The position numbers were made by a program, and so were the translations under genes. 64,000 nucleotides of DNA from Agriterribacter humi (GTDB lineage Bacteria; Bacteroidota; Bacteroidia; Chitinophagales; Chitinophagaceae), in the NCBI RefSeq assembly GCF_009192765.1, contig NZ_VOHQ01000004.1, forward strand, positions 186,001 through 250,000, given 5' to 3'. This document shows, one piece after another, positions 34,648 through 42,669 of the stretch; the first letter of the stretch is position 1, and every line of letters starts with the position of its first letter. Under the pieces are notes generated by a model. It saw nothing but the letters and a program-made list of their open reading frames with translations. It was not told where the DNA came from and ran no database searches.

Positions 34648-36354
34648 ATGAGATCCATTTTCTTTTTGTTTTTTTTAACTGGTTTCCATTCATTCGCCCA
34701 GGAGCATTTGCCCAATATTTATCCTAAAGGATATTTCATCAAGCCACTGGATATTCCTGCAAGTTTATCCGGCAATTTTGGCGAGCTCCGTCCCAATCAC
34801 TATCATATGGGGCTTGATTTTAAAACCAACCACGTGCAGAACCTGCCTATACATGCAGCCGCCGACGGGTATATAGCAAGAATAAAGATTGAGCCCTTTG
34901 GATTTGGCAGGGCTATTTATATTAATCACCCTAATGGTTTAACCACAGTTTATGCGCATCTCAATAGTTTCTTTCCAAAGCTGGAACAATATGTAAAGGA
35001 ACAGCAATACAAGCTGGAATCATGGAACGTTTACTTAGATATACCCGTGGGAATGTTTCCGGTTAAAAAGGGCTCTTTTATTGCCAATAGCGGAAATACC
35101 GGTGGCTCACAGGGTCCGCATCTTCATTTTGAAATACGCAATACCGCAACGGACACCAATCTCAACCCTATATTATTTGGATTTCCCATAGCCGACAATG
35201 TTCCACCCGTTATTCAACGCCTTGCCGTTTACGATCGCAACAAAAGTATTTACGAACAATCTCCCCAAATAATAGCGGTTAAAAAAACAACGCAGGGTTA
35301 TATTACTGTTCCTTCGACCATAACAGTATCATCAGATAAGGTAAGTTTTGCTGTGAGCAGCTATGATGCACAAACAGGTTCGGCTAACCACAATGGTATT
35401 TACCAGGGCGTTTTGTATGATAGCTCCAAAGAAGTAATCCGTTTTACAATGGATACAATCAGTTATTACGATACGCGCTACCTGAATGCGCATATTGACT
35501 ACAAAACCAAAGCCAAGGGCGGTCCCTACCTGCAACATCTATCGGAGCTTCCGGGCTATATCAATAGCGTGTACCGCCAGCAAAGGGGAAACGGAGTGAT
35601 CAGGCTAACTGAAGGAGCTATACACAACATCCGCATTGAAACAAAAGACGCCTATAACAATACAGCACTGTTGAATTTTAAAGTTCAGTACGAGCCGCCG
35701 GTAATAAAGCCCATACCGCCTGCCGGCAAGATGTATTATCCTTTTATGGTGAATGTGGGAGAAGGAAGTGGAGATTGCGAATTTTACATTGGTGAAAGAG
35801 GTTTATATGATGCTGTACAGATTGCCTACCGGAGATCGGCCTCCGCAAACCCGGTAGTGGTATCGGCTATACACACTATTGGAGCAGATTACATTCCGCT
35901 CCAGGAGGGACTGGTTGTTCGTATTAAGCCAGACTCCGGCTTGCTGCAGGATAAAAGAAACAGGGTGGTTATGCAACGGTTTGCCGGAACCAAAAAAGAA
36001 ATATCAAAACCGGAATGGCAGAATGGCTGGGCCATGGGGAAATTTAACAGCTTTGGCAGCTTTCAGTTGGTGCTGGATGAAACAGCGCCGGAAATTATTC
36101 CAATAGGATTTAAAAGCGGCCAGAACATGAGCAAAGCCAGCCGGTTAATGTTTAGCGTAAAAGATAATCTGGGAGCGATAAAAAATTTCAGGGCCGAATT
36201 AGACGGCAAATGGCTTCGCTTTACCAATGACAAAGCCAGGAATTTTATCTACACTTTTGATGAACACTGCACACCGGGGGAGCATTCGTTGAAAATTAGC
36301 GTAGCCGATGAAGCAGGGAATACGGCTGCACAAATTTTTACATTTACCCGGTAG
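34648..36354 (+). CDS. M23-family peptidoglycan metallopeptidase
   Basis: 568 residues from ATG 34648, signal peptide to about residue 20. The LytM/M23 domain is at residues 45-170: zinc ligands in PNHYHMGLDF (HxxxD) near 52 and the closing GPHLHFEIRN (HxH) near 158. The 400-residue C-terminal region is beta-rich, with Ig-like segments ending DEAGNTAAQIFTFTR. It probably cleaves peptide cross-bridges of the wall. An earlier TTG in frame at 34645 is adjacent and unlikely. Confidence 0.9.
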   Translation: MRSIFFLFFLTGFHSFAQEHLPNIYPKGYFIKPLDIPASLSGNFGELRPNHYHMGLDFKTNHVQNLPIHAAADGYIARIKIEPFGFGRAIYINHPNGLTTVYAHLNSFFPKLEQYVKEQQYKLESWNVYLDIPVGMFPVKKGSFIANSGNTGGSQGPHLHFEIRNTATDTNLNPILFGFPIADNVPPVIQRLAVYDRNKSIYEQSPQIIAVKKTTQGYITVPSTITVSSDKVSFAVSSYDAQTGSANHNGIYQGVLYDSSKEVIRFTMDTISYYDTRYLNAHIDYKTKAKGGPYLQHLSELPGYINSVYRQQRGNGVIRLTEGAIHNIRIETKDAYNNTALLNFKVQYEPPVIKPIPPAGKMYYPFMVNVGEGSGDCEFYIGERGLYDAVQIAYRRSASANPVVVSAIHTIGADYIPLQEGLVVRIKPDSGLLQDKRNRVVMQRFAGTKKEISKPEWQNGWAMGKFNSFGSFQLVLDETAPEIIPIGFKSGQNMSKASRLMFSVKDNLGAIKNFRAELDGKWLRFTNDKARNFIYTFDEHCTPGEHSLKISVADEAGNTAAQIFTFTR

Positions 36355-36361
36355 GTGGGGA

Positions 36362-36540
36362 TCGGGTTACAAGTTGCAGGAATGCAGGTTTCAGGGCTTT
36401 TTCGGATTCATTGGTCTTTAGTTTTGTGTTTATCATTGTATTCCTTCGAATTTCAGAGTTAAGGCTTCGGATTTGAATTTTTATTTGCTTCTTGTGTTTT
36501 GTTATTTGGTTCTTCTTATCACGCTGCAACTACTCTTTCC
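36362..36540. repeat. Dispersed intergenic repeat, copy A
   Basis: Shared modules are GTTACAAGTTGCAGG, GTTTATCATT, GGCTTCGGATTTGAATTTTT and ATTTGGTTCTT. Related copies sit at 61482-61620 and 62760-62935. It lies between the M23 peptidase and bcp genes and has no open frame of interest. Confidence 0.6.
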
Positions 36541-36591
36541 TCATTCTCCAATTTTCACATTTCCCACATTTCCCATATTTTCACATTCATT

Positions 36592-37059
36592 ATGATTACA
36601 GTAAAAGAAGGCGATAAAGCTCCTGCCTTTTCCGGAAAGAATCAAGAAGGAGAAAAAATTGCCCTATCGGATTATAAAGGGAAAAAGCTGGTATTGTATT
36701 TTTACCCGGAGGATGATACGCCTACCTGTACTATACAAGCCTGTAATTTGAGGGACAATTTTTCTTTATTGAAACAAAAGGGATTTGAAATATTGGGCGT
36801 AAGCCCCAATGATGAAAAATCACATAAAAAATTTGAAGAAAAATATACACTCCCGTTTAATTTGCTGGCCGACCCGGATCATAAAGTTATTGACAAATAC
36901 GGGGTATGGGGCGAGAAGCAGTTATACGGAAGAAAGTACATGGGATTGCACCGCACTACTTTTATTATTGATGAAAAAGGGGTGGTCAGGAAGGTATTTT
37001 TACGTCCCAGGAATAAACAACATGCAGAAGAAATTATTAAAGCATGGGAGCAGTTATAA
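36592..37059 (+). CDS. bcp: Thioredoxin-dependent thiol peroxidase (BCP/PrxQ)
   Basis: 156 residues from ATG 36592 (MITVKEGDKAPAFSGKNQEG). The active site reads YPEDDTPTCTIQACNLRDNF: peroxidatic Cys in TPTC, resolving Cys five residues later, as in atypical 2-Cys PrxQ enzymes. It reduces peroxides using thioredoxin. The 31-codon upstream extension is repeat-derived sequence. The stop TAA is directly followed by the ATG of the next gene, so the two are coupled. Confidence 0.93.
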   Translation: MITVKEGDKAPAFSGKNQEGEKIALSDYKGKKLVLYFYPEDDTPTCTIQACNLRDNFSLLKQKGFEILGVSPNDEKSHKKFEEKYTLPFNLLADPDHKVIDKYGVWGEKQLYGRKYMGLHRTTFIIDEKGVVRKVFLRPRNKQHAEEIIKAWEQL

Positions 37060-37368
37060 ATGCAGGTAGATACCACTAATATAAAAATAAGAGAACGATC
37101 CTGGAAAGCAAAGATTGCTGCCTGGTGGCTCGGAGTAGACAATGTGGCTTTTACCTTGGGCAAAACCATTCACCTGTATAATGCTACTGCCCGGGAGTTT
37201 TTAGACGATACCCGCTGGGTAAAACACGAATTGAAGCATGTTGAACAATTCAGGCGATACGGGTTCATTCCTTTTATAGCCCGTTACACCATTGAAACCA
37301 TTAAAAAAGGTTACCGCGATAACAAATATGAAATTGAAGCCCGTATGGCGGAACAGGATATAATGTAA
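37060..37368 (+). CDS. Small HExxH protein (DUF4157-like)
   Basis: 102 residues with WVKHELKHVEQFRRYGFIPF near residues 53-72. This is a zincin-like H-E-x-x-H helix followed by a conserved YEIEARMAEQD segment near the C-terminus, where a third ligand Glu would be expected. Similar short proteins in Bacteroidota are annotated as DUF4157. Peptidase activity is unproven, and the protein is too short for a full zincin, so a structural role is possible. It starts right at the bcp stop. Confidence 0.78.
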   Translation: MQVDTTNIKIRERSWKAKIAAWWLGVDNVAFTLGKTIHLYNATAREFLDDTRWVKHELKHVEQFRRYGFIPFIARYTIETIKKGYRDNKYEIEARMAEQDIM

Positions 37369-37409
37369 GCGGATTTTAAAATTCAACTAAAATTTGTAAA
37401 CCTATTCTT

Positions 37410-38243
37410 ATGCAATTTGCCCGATGTATATTCTTATCTGCATGTGTTGTACTATTTCACAGCGCAGCACTATCTCAAACACAGGATAACTACCAACTCG
37501 TATGGAATGATGAATTTGATATCAATGGCGCCCCCGATTCAACAAAATGGAATTATGAAAAAGGTTTTGTACGCAATGAGGAATTACAATGGTACCAGCC
37601 CGAAAATGCCCGTTGTGAAAAGGGCATGCTGATCATTGAAGCACGGCGGGAACAAAAATCCAATCCGATATATGAACCGGGCAGTGATAACTGGCGAAAG
37701 AAAAGACCAACTGTGCAATATACTTCTTCATGCCTGATCACCAAAGAAAAACAGAGCTGGCAGTATGGTCGTTTTGAAATGCGGGCACGCATTGATATTG
37801 ACCCCGGTATGTGGCCAGCCTGGTGGACGCTGGGGGTAGAAAAACGCTGGCCTGAGAATGGTGAAATAGACATCATGGAATATTACCGCGAAATACTTTT
37901 AGCGAATATTCTTTGTCGTGGTAAAAACAATTCCAATGAATGGCATACTACCAAAACAAGTGTACAAAAATTAGGGGGCGCTGCGTGGGCCGGAAAGTTC
38001 CACACCTGGCGTATGGACTGGACAGAAGAATACATAGCTTTATTTGTAGATGATTCACTGCTGAATAAAGTAGCAGTAAAGGATCTGGTAAATAAGGATG
38101 GCAGCGGATTCAATCCTTTTAAACAACCGCACTACATGCTGCTGAACCTTGCCATTGGCGGGCAAAATGGTGGTGATCCGCAGCACACTGCATTTCCAAA
38201 ACAGATGGAGGTGGATTATGTGCGGGTGTGGGGCAAGAAGTAA
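37410..38243 (+). CDS. Secreted GH16 family beta-glucanase
   Basis: 277 residues with a signal peptide (CIFLSACVVLFHSAALSQ). The GH16 catalytic motif ENGEIDIMEYY lies near residue 150 (ExDxxE; nucleophile and acid/base glutamates). WNDEFDINGAPDSTKWNYE and KQPHYMLLNLAIGG are typical family segments. Likely substrates are laminarin- or lichenan-type beta-1,3(4)-glucans. Subfamily and bond specificity cannot be fixed by eye. No SusCD genes adjoin it. Confidence 0.93.
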   Translation: MQFARCIFLSACVVLFHSAALSQTQDNYQLVWNDEFDINGAPDSTKWNYEKGFVRNEELQWYQPENARCEKGMLIIEARREQKSNPIYEPGSDNWRKKRPTVQYTSSCLITKEKQSWQYGRFEMRARIDIDPGMWPAWWTLGVEKRWPENGEIDIMEYYREILLANILCRGKNNSNEWHTTKTSVQKLGGAAWAGKFHTWRMDWTEEYIALFVDDSLLNKVAVKDLVNKDGSGFNPFKQPHYMLLNLAIGGQNGGDPQHTAFPKQMEVDYVRVWGKK

Positions 38244-38246
38244 TTG

Positions 38247-38595
38247 TGATAAAATAGTACACCTGATGTTTCTACCGCTAATATAATTGATACTACCGGT
38301 ATATGATATTACGCCCCTTCAGGGCTATGCAGTTTAGTTCCTGATTATACGATGGACGATGTCCATCGTTAAGAGATTACGCCCCTTTGGGGCTCTGGCC
38401 AATCCCGCAGATTAGCCCTGAAGGGGCGTAATATCCATAACGTGGGGTGTAGCCCCTCGTTATAAAAGATGTGTTATGCTCATAATAACAGATTACACCG
38501 CAGATTAGCCCTGAATGGCGTAATATTCATAACGTGAAAGTAGCCCCTCGTATATTCTCCGAACGGTATCCCCGGATCGCGGAGTGTAGCCGATA
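38247..38595. repeat. REP-like palindrome array, left side of the RAYT gene
   Basis: The array contains ATTACGCCCCTTCAGGGCT (from 38309), GATTACGCCCCTTTGGGGCT (38375) and their inverted partner TTAGCCCTGAAGGGGCGTAA (38412). The unit CCGCAGATTAGCCCTGAA..GCGTAATAT.CATAACGTG..GTAGCCCCTCG is present twice (from about 38405 and 38499). The first 70 bp (from 38247: AAATAGTACACCTG..CCGCTAATATAATTGATACT) are repeated directly on the other side of the transposase gene. Confidence 0.8.
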
Positions 38596-39054
38596 TTAAT
38601 CCCACACATATCTCTCATCATAGTCCACATCATAGTAATTAAGATATTCCCTGTATTCATCCTGGAAGTTTTTCTTACTGTGGTGGGCATGCTGATTAGC
38701 GATATAAGCGATGACGACATCTGCCTCCGCGGGGTTAACAGAAAATGCACCGTATCCATTCTGCCAGTAAAAGTTACTTAATGATCTGTCTTTGGTTTTC
38801 ATCCATTTGGAGGAATGTGATTTTACTTCTTCCAGCAGTTTCATCAAAGCTATTTTTTGTGATAACCTGCAGAGCATATGAACATGATCTGTATAACCTC
38901 CGATTTTTATCGGCTGGCAATCCATGCTTTTGCAGATGCCGCCGAGATAACTGTGAAGTTCATCCTCATACGGAGGGTAAATAAGCGGCTGACGACACTT
39001 GGTGCTGAACACGATATGAACGTAATTTTTTACGAGCGACTGTCCCATATGCAT
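38596..39054 (-). CDS. RAYT / IS200-like Y1 (HUH) transposase
   Basis: 152 residues of the Y1 transposase fold: MGQSLVKNYVHIVFSTKCRQ, then the HUH metal-binding motif H57-V-H59 in GGYTDHVHMLCRL. Next comes KLLEEVKSHSSKWMKT, and a helix VIAYIANQHAHH whose Tyr is the likely nucleophile. It lacks a TnpB partner and sits inside REP-like palindromes, which defines a REP-associated tyrosine transposase (RAYT). Such enzymes nick single-stranded DNA at REP hairpins. The frame is intact. Confidence 0.88.
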   Translation of the reverse strand: MHMGQSLVKNYVHIVFSTKCRQPLIYPPYEDELHSYLGGICKSMDCQPIKIGGYTDHVHMLCRLSQKIALMKLLEEVKSHSSKWMKTKDRSLSNFYWQNGYGAFSVNPAEADVVIAYIANQHAHHSKKNFQDEYREYLNYYDVDYDERYVWD

Positions 39055-39063
39055 AAGTTAGCG

Positions 39064-39190
39064 ATGATAAAATAGTACACCTGTTGTCTCTGCCGCTAAT
39101 ATAATTGATACTACCGGTATATTACGCCCCTTCACGGTTCTGGCCAATCCCGCAGATTAGCCCTGAAGGAACATAATGTCCGTGGAATAT
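39064..39190. repeat. REP-like array, right side of the RAYT gene
   Basis: GATAAAATAGTACACCTG (39067) and CCGCTAATATAATTGATACT (39093) repeat the left flank, followed by ATTACGCCCCTTCACGGTTC and CCGCAGATTAGCCCTGAAGG. The pair of long direct flanks plus inverted hairpins makes a complete REP-RAYT unit of about 940 bp (38247-39190). Confidence 0.8.
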
Positions 39191-39198
39191 CGGATCCC

Positions 39199-40344
39199 CT
39201 ACACCCTCATCAGTCTTTCCACCGCCTTTTCCAGCGTCTCCTCTTTTTTACAAAAACAAAAACGCAGGACTTTGTTATCGATGGGAGTTCGGTAAAATGC
39301 GGAGACGGGGATAGTGGCTACACCATAATCTTTGGTAATGCGGATGGCAATATCTTTCTCCGCTTCATCGCTGAAATGACCATAGCTGCCCAAAATAAAA
39401 TAACTACCATGCGATTGATGCATATTAAATTTTGTATCCTTCATCAGTCGCAGAAAATAATCCCTTTTCTGCTGTATAAAAGCGCCCAGAAATTCATACT
39501 GGTCTTTTTGCTTTAAAAAAGAGGCAAGCGCCACCTGCTTGGGCGTATCGGTTGAAAAACAATTGAACTGATGCACTTTCCTGAATTCGGTCATAACAGC
39601 AGCAGGAGCTACACAATAGCCGATCTTCCAGCCTGTGCAGTGATAGATCTTGCCAAAAGAAAAACATACAAAGCTTCTCTCCAGCAAATCGGGGTAACGG
39701 AGCATACTCTGGTGCGGCAATGCATCAAATATTATATGCTCGTATACTTCATCGCTTAGTATAAAAATATCCGTTCCGGTAACGAGCGTTCTTAATGCTT
39801 CTATATCTTGTTGTCGCAATATGGCGCCCGTTGGGTTATGCGGCGAATTGAGCATGATCATTCGGGTGCGCGGAGTAACGGCTTTGCGCACCGCATCCCA
39901 GTTAATGGAATAATTGGGATACTGTAAGGGAATGAGTACAGGGGTAGCATCGTTAACCAGCACATTGGGTATATAGCTGTCGTAGCCCGGCTGAAAAATG
40001 ATGACCTCATCGCCCGGCTGCAATACACTTGTAAGCGCTGTATAAATAGCATAGGTTCCGCCGGGTGTTATGGTAATTTCGGTATCAGCATGTATATTTG
40101 ATCCATACAGGTTTGCTATCTTTTCCGCGAGTACTTCACGCAGTGGCAGGTAACCATTCATGTGGGTGTACTGGTTATATCCCTTTTGCATGGCTTCATT
40201 TACTTTTGCAATCAGTTCTTCATTCATGTCAAAATCCGGAAAGCCCTGGCCAAGGTTTACCGCATTGTGTTCCTTTGCCAGGGAACTCATCACCGTAAAA
40301 ATGGTTGTACCCACTTCCGGAAGTTTGGAGATTATAGATGGCAT
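39199..40344 (-). CDS. Methionine aminotransferase-like class I PLP aminotransferase
   Basis: 381 residues. The PLP lysine is in SFGKIYHCTGWKIGY near residue 233; other class I segments are NLGQGFPDFDMNEELIAKVN, NSPHNPTGAILRQQDIEAL and LSDEVYEHIIFDALPHQSM. The last is very like YbdL/KAT-type methionine or kynurenine aminotransferases. It would transfer the amino group between methionine or aromatic amino acids and 2-oxo acids. The next minus-strand gene is far away, so it is probably single. Confidence 0.9.
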   Translation of the reverse strand: MPSIISKLPEVGTTIFTVMSSLAKEHNAVNLGQGFPDFDMNEELIAKVNEAMQKGYNQYTHMNGYLPLREVLAEKIANLYGSNIHADTEITITPGGTYAIYTALTSVLQPGDEVIIFQPGYDSYIPNVLVNDATPVLIPLQYPNYSINWDAVRKAVTPRTRMIMLNSPHNPTGAILRQQDIEALRTLVTGTDIFILSDEVYEHIIFDALPHQSMLRYPDLLERSFVCFSFGKIYHCTGWKIGYCVAPAAVMTEFRKVHQFNCFSTDTPKQVALASFLKQKDQYEFLGAFIQQKRDYFLRLMKDTKFNMHQSHGSYFILGSYGHFSDEAEKDIAIRITKDYGVATIPVSAFYRTPIDNKVLRFCFCKKEETLEKAVERLMRV

Positions 40345-40527
40345 TTAAAACGGTTTGGTTTTCGAAAAACGTAAAATTATTTGTTATACAGCAAAGGCTC
40401 GAAAAGATTTCGGAACTTAGTGGCGTGTAATGACCGGATGGTTTGCTGGAATTTGTTATTTTACTTCTGCGATCCGTAATTCCGCCCTGCTGCAATTTGC
40501 ATTTTCGTAACAAATAAATAATATAAT

Positions 40528-40938
40528 ATGAAACGTTCAGCAACCGCCGTATGGAACGGCACAGGCAAAGATGGCAATGGCTCAGTGAGTACGCAAAGCA
40601 CCGTACTCAATAAAACACAGTATTCGTATAAGTCGCGTTTTGAGAATGGTACAGGCACCAACCCCGAGGAACTGATTGCCGCCGCCCATGCAGGATGCTT
40701 TAGTATGAAGCTGGCTTTTGTACTGAACGCCGGGGGTTTTACACCCGATGAAATTATAACCGAGTGTGTTATTACACTGGGAGATGGCGCCATTACCTCA
40801 TCGCACCTGGTACTTAAAGCAAAAGTGCCCGGTATTGACAAAGCCAAATTCGATGCGGCTGCGGCAGATGCCAAAGCCAATTGCCCGATCAGTAAATTGC
40901 TGAACACCGATATTACGCTGGACGCTACTTTGCTATAA
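40528..40938 (+). CDS. osmC: OsmC family peroxiredoxin
   Basis: 136 residues. The OsmC fold is supported by NPEELIAAAHAGCFSMKLAF (first Cys) and ADAKANCPISKLLN (second Cys). These are the two redox cysteines of organic hydroperoxide reductases of the OsmC branch. It detoxifies organic peroxides in the cytoplasm. It converges on the LOG gene, with a 15-bp-stem terminator between them. Confidence 0.92.
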   Translation: MKRSATAVWNGTGKDGNGSVSTQSTVLNKTQYSYKSRFENGTGTNPEELIAAAHAGCFSMKLAFVLNAGGFTPDEIITECVITLGDGAITSSHLVLKAKVPGIDKAKFDAAAADAKANCPISKLLNTDITLDATLL

Positions 40939-40965
40939 TTATAATAAGATCACTTGTTATGATCA

Positions 40966-41005
40966 TTAAACAATATTGCCGCTGAAAAGTGGCAATATTG
41001 TTTAA
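40966..41005. terminator. Bidirectional terminator between osmC and the LOG gene
   Basis: TTAAACAATATTGCC (40966-40980), loop GCTGAAAAGT, GGCAATATTGTTTAA (40991-41005): a perfect 15-bp stem. The stop codon of the minus-strand gene (41002-41004) lies inside the right arm. A-runs on the right give a T-run for the minus strand. Confidence 0.75.
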
Positions 41006-41733
41006 AAAAACTTTTTCTCAAACAGCCATTTCGTAGGTTTTGGCTCAGCATATTTTAGCCCGAACTGATCAATGCTGTTTGTTTTAATGTGTTCAACCGC
41101 CTCTTCAATAGAATCGGTAAGCAATACCAATTCCAGGTCAACGGGTGAAATAGTGCCTGCTACGATCAGCTTCTCCACATAATCCATTAATTCCTTATGG
41201 AACTCTTTGCAAAAAACAATAATGGGAAATGCCTTGATCATTTGGGTTTGGATAAGCGTGAGGGCTTCAAAAAATTCATCAAGCGTGCCAAATCCACCCG
41301 GCATTACCACAAAAGCATAGGAATATTTTACCAACAGGGTTTTACGCACAAAAAAATACCTGATGTTCACCCATTTATCAAGGTAAGGATTAGGATACTG
41401 TTCGTGTGGTAAAACAATATTACATCCAACGGACCTTCCACCAACCTCCTTTGCCCCACGGTTGGCTGCTTCCATAATACCGGGGCCTCCCCCCGTCAGA
41501 ATAGTAAAACCAAGGCGGGCTATCTGACCGGAAAGTTTTTGTGTTAATACATAGTATTCATGATCTTCCTTAAACCTGGCAGATCCAAAAATAGTAACGC
41601 AGGGCCCGGCAAAGTGCAGGGCGCGAAATCCTTTTACAAATTCCAGAGCAACTTTTATAGTAAACTTAAAATCCTCCCACCTGGATTGAGGGCCTTCTAA
41701 AAACCGTATCTCAGAAGCTTTTTCTTTAGGCAT
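41002..41733 (-). CDS. LOG family Rossmann protein (TIGR00730), cytokinin-riboside-phosphate phosphoribohydrolase-like
   Basis: 243 residues. The signature motifs are GGGPGIMEAANRGAKEVGG near residue 80 and PGGFGTLDEFFEALTLIQT near 145 (PGGxGTxxE). In plants and some bacteria LOG proteins release cytokinin bases from their 5'-monophosphate ribosides. Other bacterial members hydrolyse nucleotides such as AMP. The N-terminal 50 residues (EKASEIRFLEGPQSRWEDFK) are an extension common in Bacteroidota. The actual substrate is open. Confidence 0.9.
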   Translation of the reverse strand: MPKEKASEIRFLEGPQSRWEDFKFTIKVALEFVKGFRALHFAGPCVTIFGSARFKEDHEYYVLTQKLSGQIARLGFTILTGGGPGIMEAANRGAKEVGGRSVGCNIVLPHEQYPNPYLDKWVNIRYFFVRKTLLVKYSYAFVVMPGGFGTLDEFFEALTLIQTQMIKAFPIIVFCKEFHKELMDYVEKLIVAGTISPVDLELVLLTDSIEEAVEHIKTNSIDQFGLKYAEPKPTKWLFEKKFF

Positions 41734-41955
41734 AGTTTGAAAATAAATATTCCAAACCTACCGGATTTTTGCTAAAAAGCGCCAACCCCGGTAAGACAAT
41801 CTGTCATTATACAGTATATTGGATGAATATGCTGTAAATCATTGAAAATTGATGATCTTTACATTTTTAATTAATATATTATATAGGTTTAGATTACAAA
41901 CCATGAAATGGCATCTATTTTGACGCCATTGGATTAATCATAAAAAGATTGGATT

Positions 41956-42513
41956 ATGAAGTTTAAAGTTGAAGAAAAGATAATACCACCAAAAGAAATG
42001 ATTGTTGGTGATCCGGAGGCAAAAGTGCTTATTGTGGAGTACGGAGACTACGAAAGTGCTGACACCGCTAAAATTCACGATGTTGTGCAGCAATTGCTGG
42101 AAACATATAAAGGGAAGATAAAATACAATTTTCGTCATTTTCCGCTTACCCGTATTCACCAGCGTTCCTTTAAAGCCGCCGAAGCTGCCATTGCTGCAGG
42201 CCAGGAAGGAAAATTCTGGGAAATGCACAATATTTTGCTTCATCACCAGCGTAACTTGGGTACTATCAGCCTTAAGGGTTATGCCCGCGATGTAGGAGTT
42301 ACCCGCAAACATTTTCTGGACGACCTGATGAATTCAAAATTTGGATGGTATGTAAGAGACGACCAGATGCAGGCTGTGGATGCAGGTGTTACAGATGTGC
42401 CTGCCATTTTTGTAAATGGAGAGCGCTTTGAAGGAAAACCTACCTTACAAAATCTTTCCGCGGCTATTACCCAGGCATTAAAAAGCAAGAAAAAAGTATC
42501 GCAAAGAGCTTAG
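41956..42513 (+). CDS. DsbA-like thioredoxin-fold protein lacking the CxxC motif
   Basis: 185 residues of the DsbA/thioredoxin_4 type. VLIVEYGDYESADTAKIHDV occupies the place where relatives have EYGDYECPYCxxx, so both redox cysteines are absent (E-S-A-D-T-A). The rest of the fold is kept: NFRHFPLTRIHQRSFKAAEA, KFWEMHNILLHHQ and the cis-Pro loop VTDVPAIFVNGERFEG. No signal peptide is present, so it is cytoplasmic. A disulfide role is excluded by sequence; a chaperone or binding role is inference. No neighbour explains it. Confidence 0.85.
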   Translation: MKFKVEEKIIPPKEMIVGDPEAKVLIVEYGDYESADTAKIHDVVQQLLETYKGKIKYNFRHFPLTRIHQRSFKAAEAAIAAGQEGKFWEMHNILLHHQRNLGTISLKGYARDVGVTRKHFLDDLMNSKFGWYVRDDQMQAVDAGVTDVPAIFVNGERFEGKPTLQNLSAAITQALKSKKKVSQRA

Positions 42514-42669
42514 GTTTTTAATTTTCACTTGCAAACGCTCGTTTTTCTGCTAAAATGCGTAGCGCTGCTTCATGGGGCCTTATAGTGCTGTTAAGGCTAT
42601 TTCTACAAATATCAGAAAATAATAGCATAAGCCTTGTCTTAATATCATTTAAGTTGCGCAGTTTGCAGT

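Noticed and set aside
38247-39190. CRISPR array
   Set aside because: The repeats are palindromic, irregularly spaced and frame a transposase; no regular spacers occur here or elsewhere in the window.
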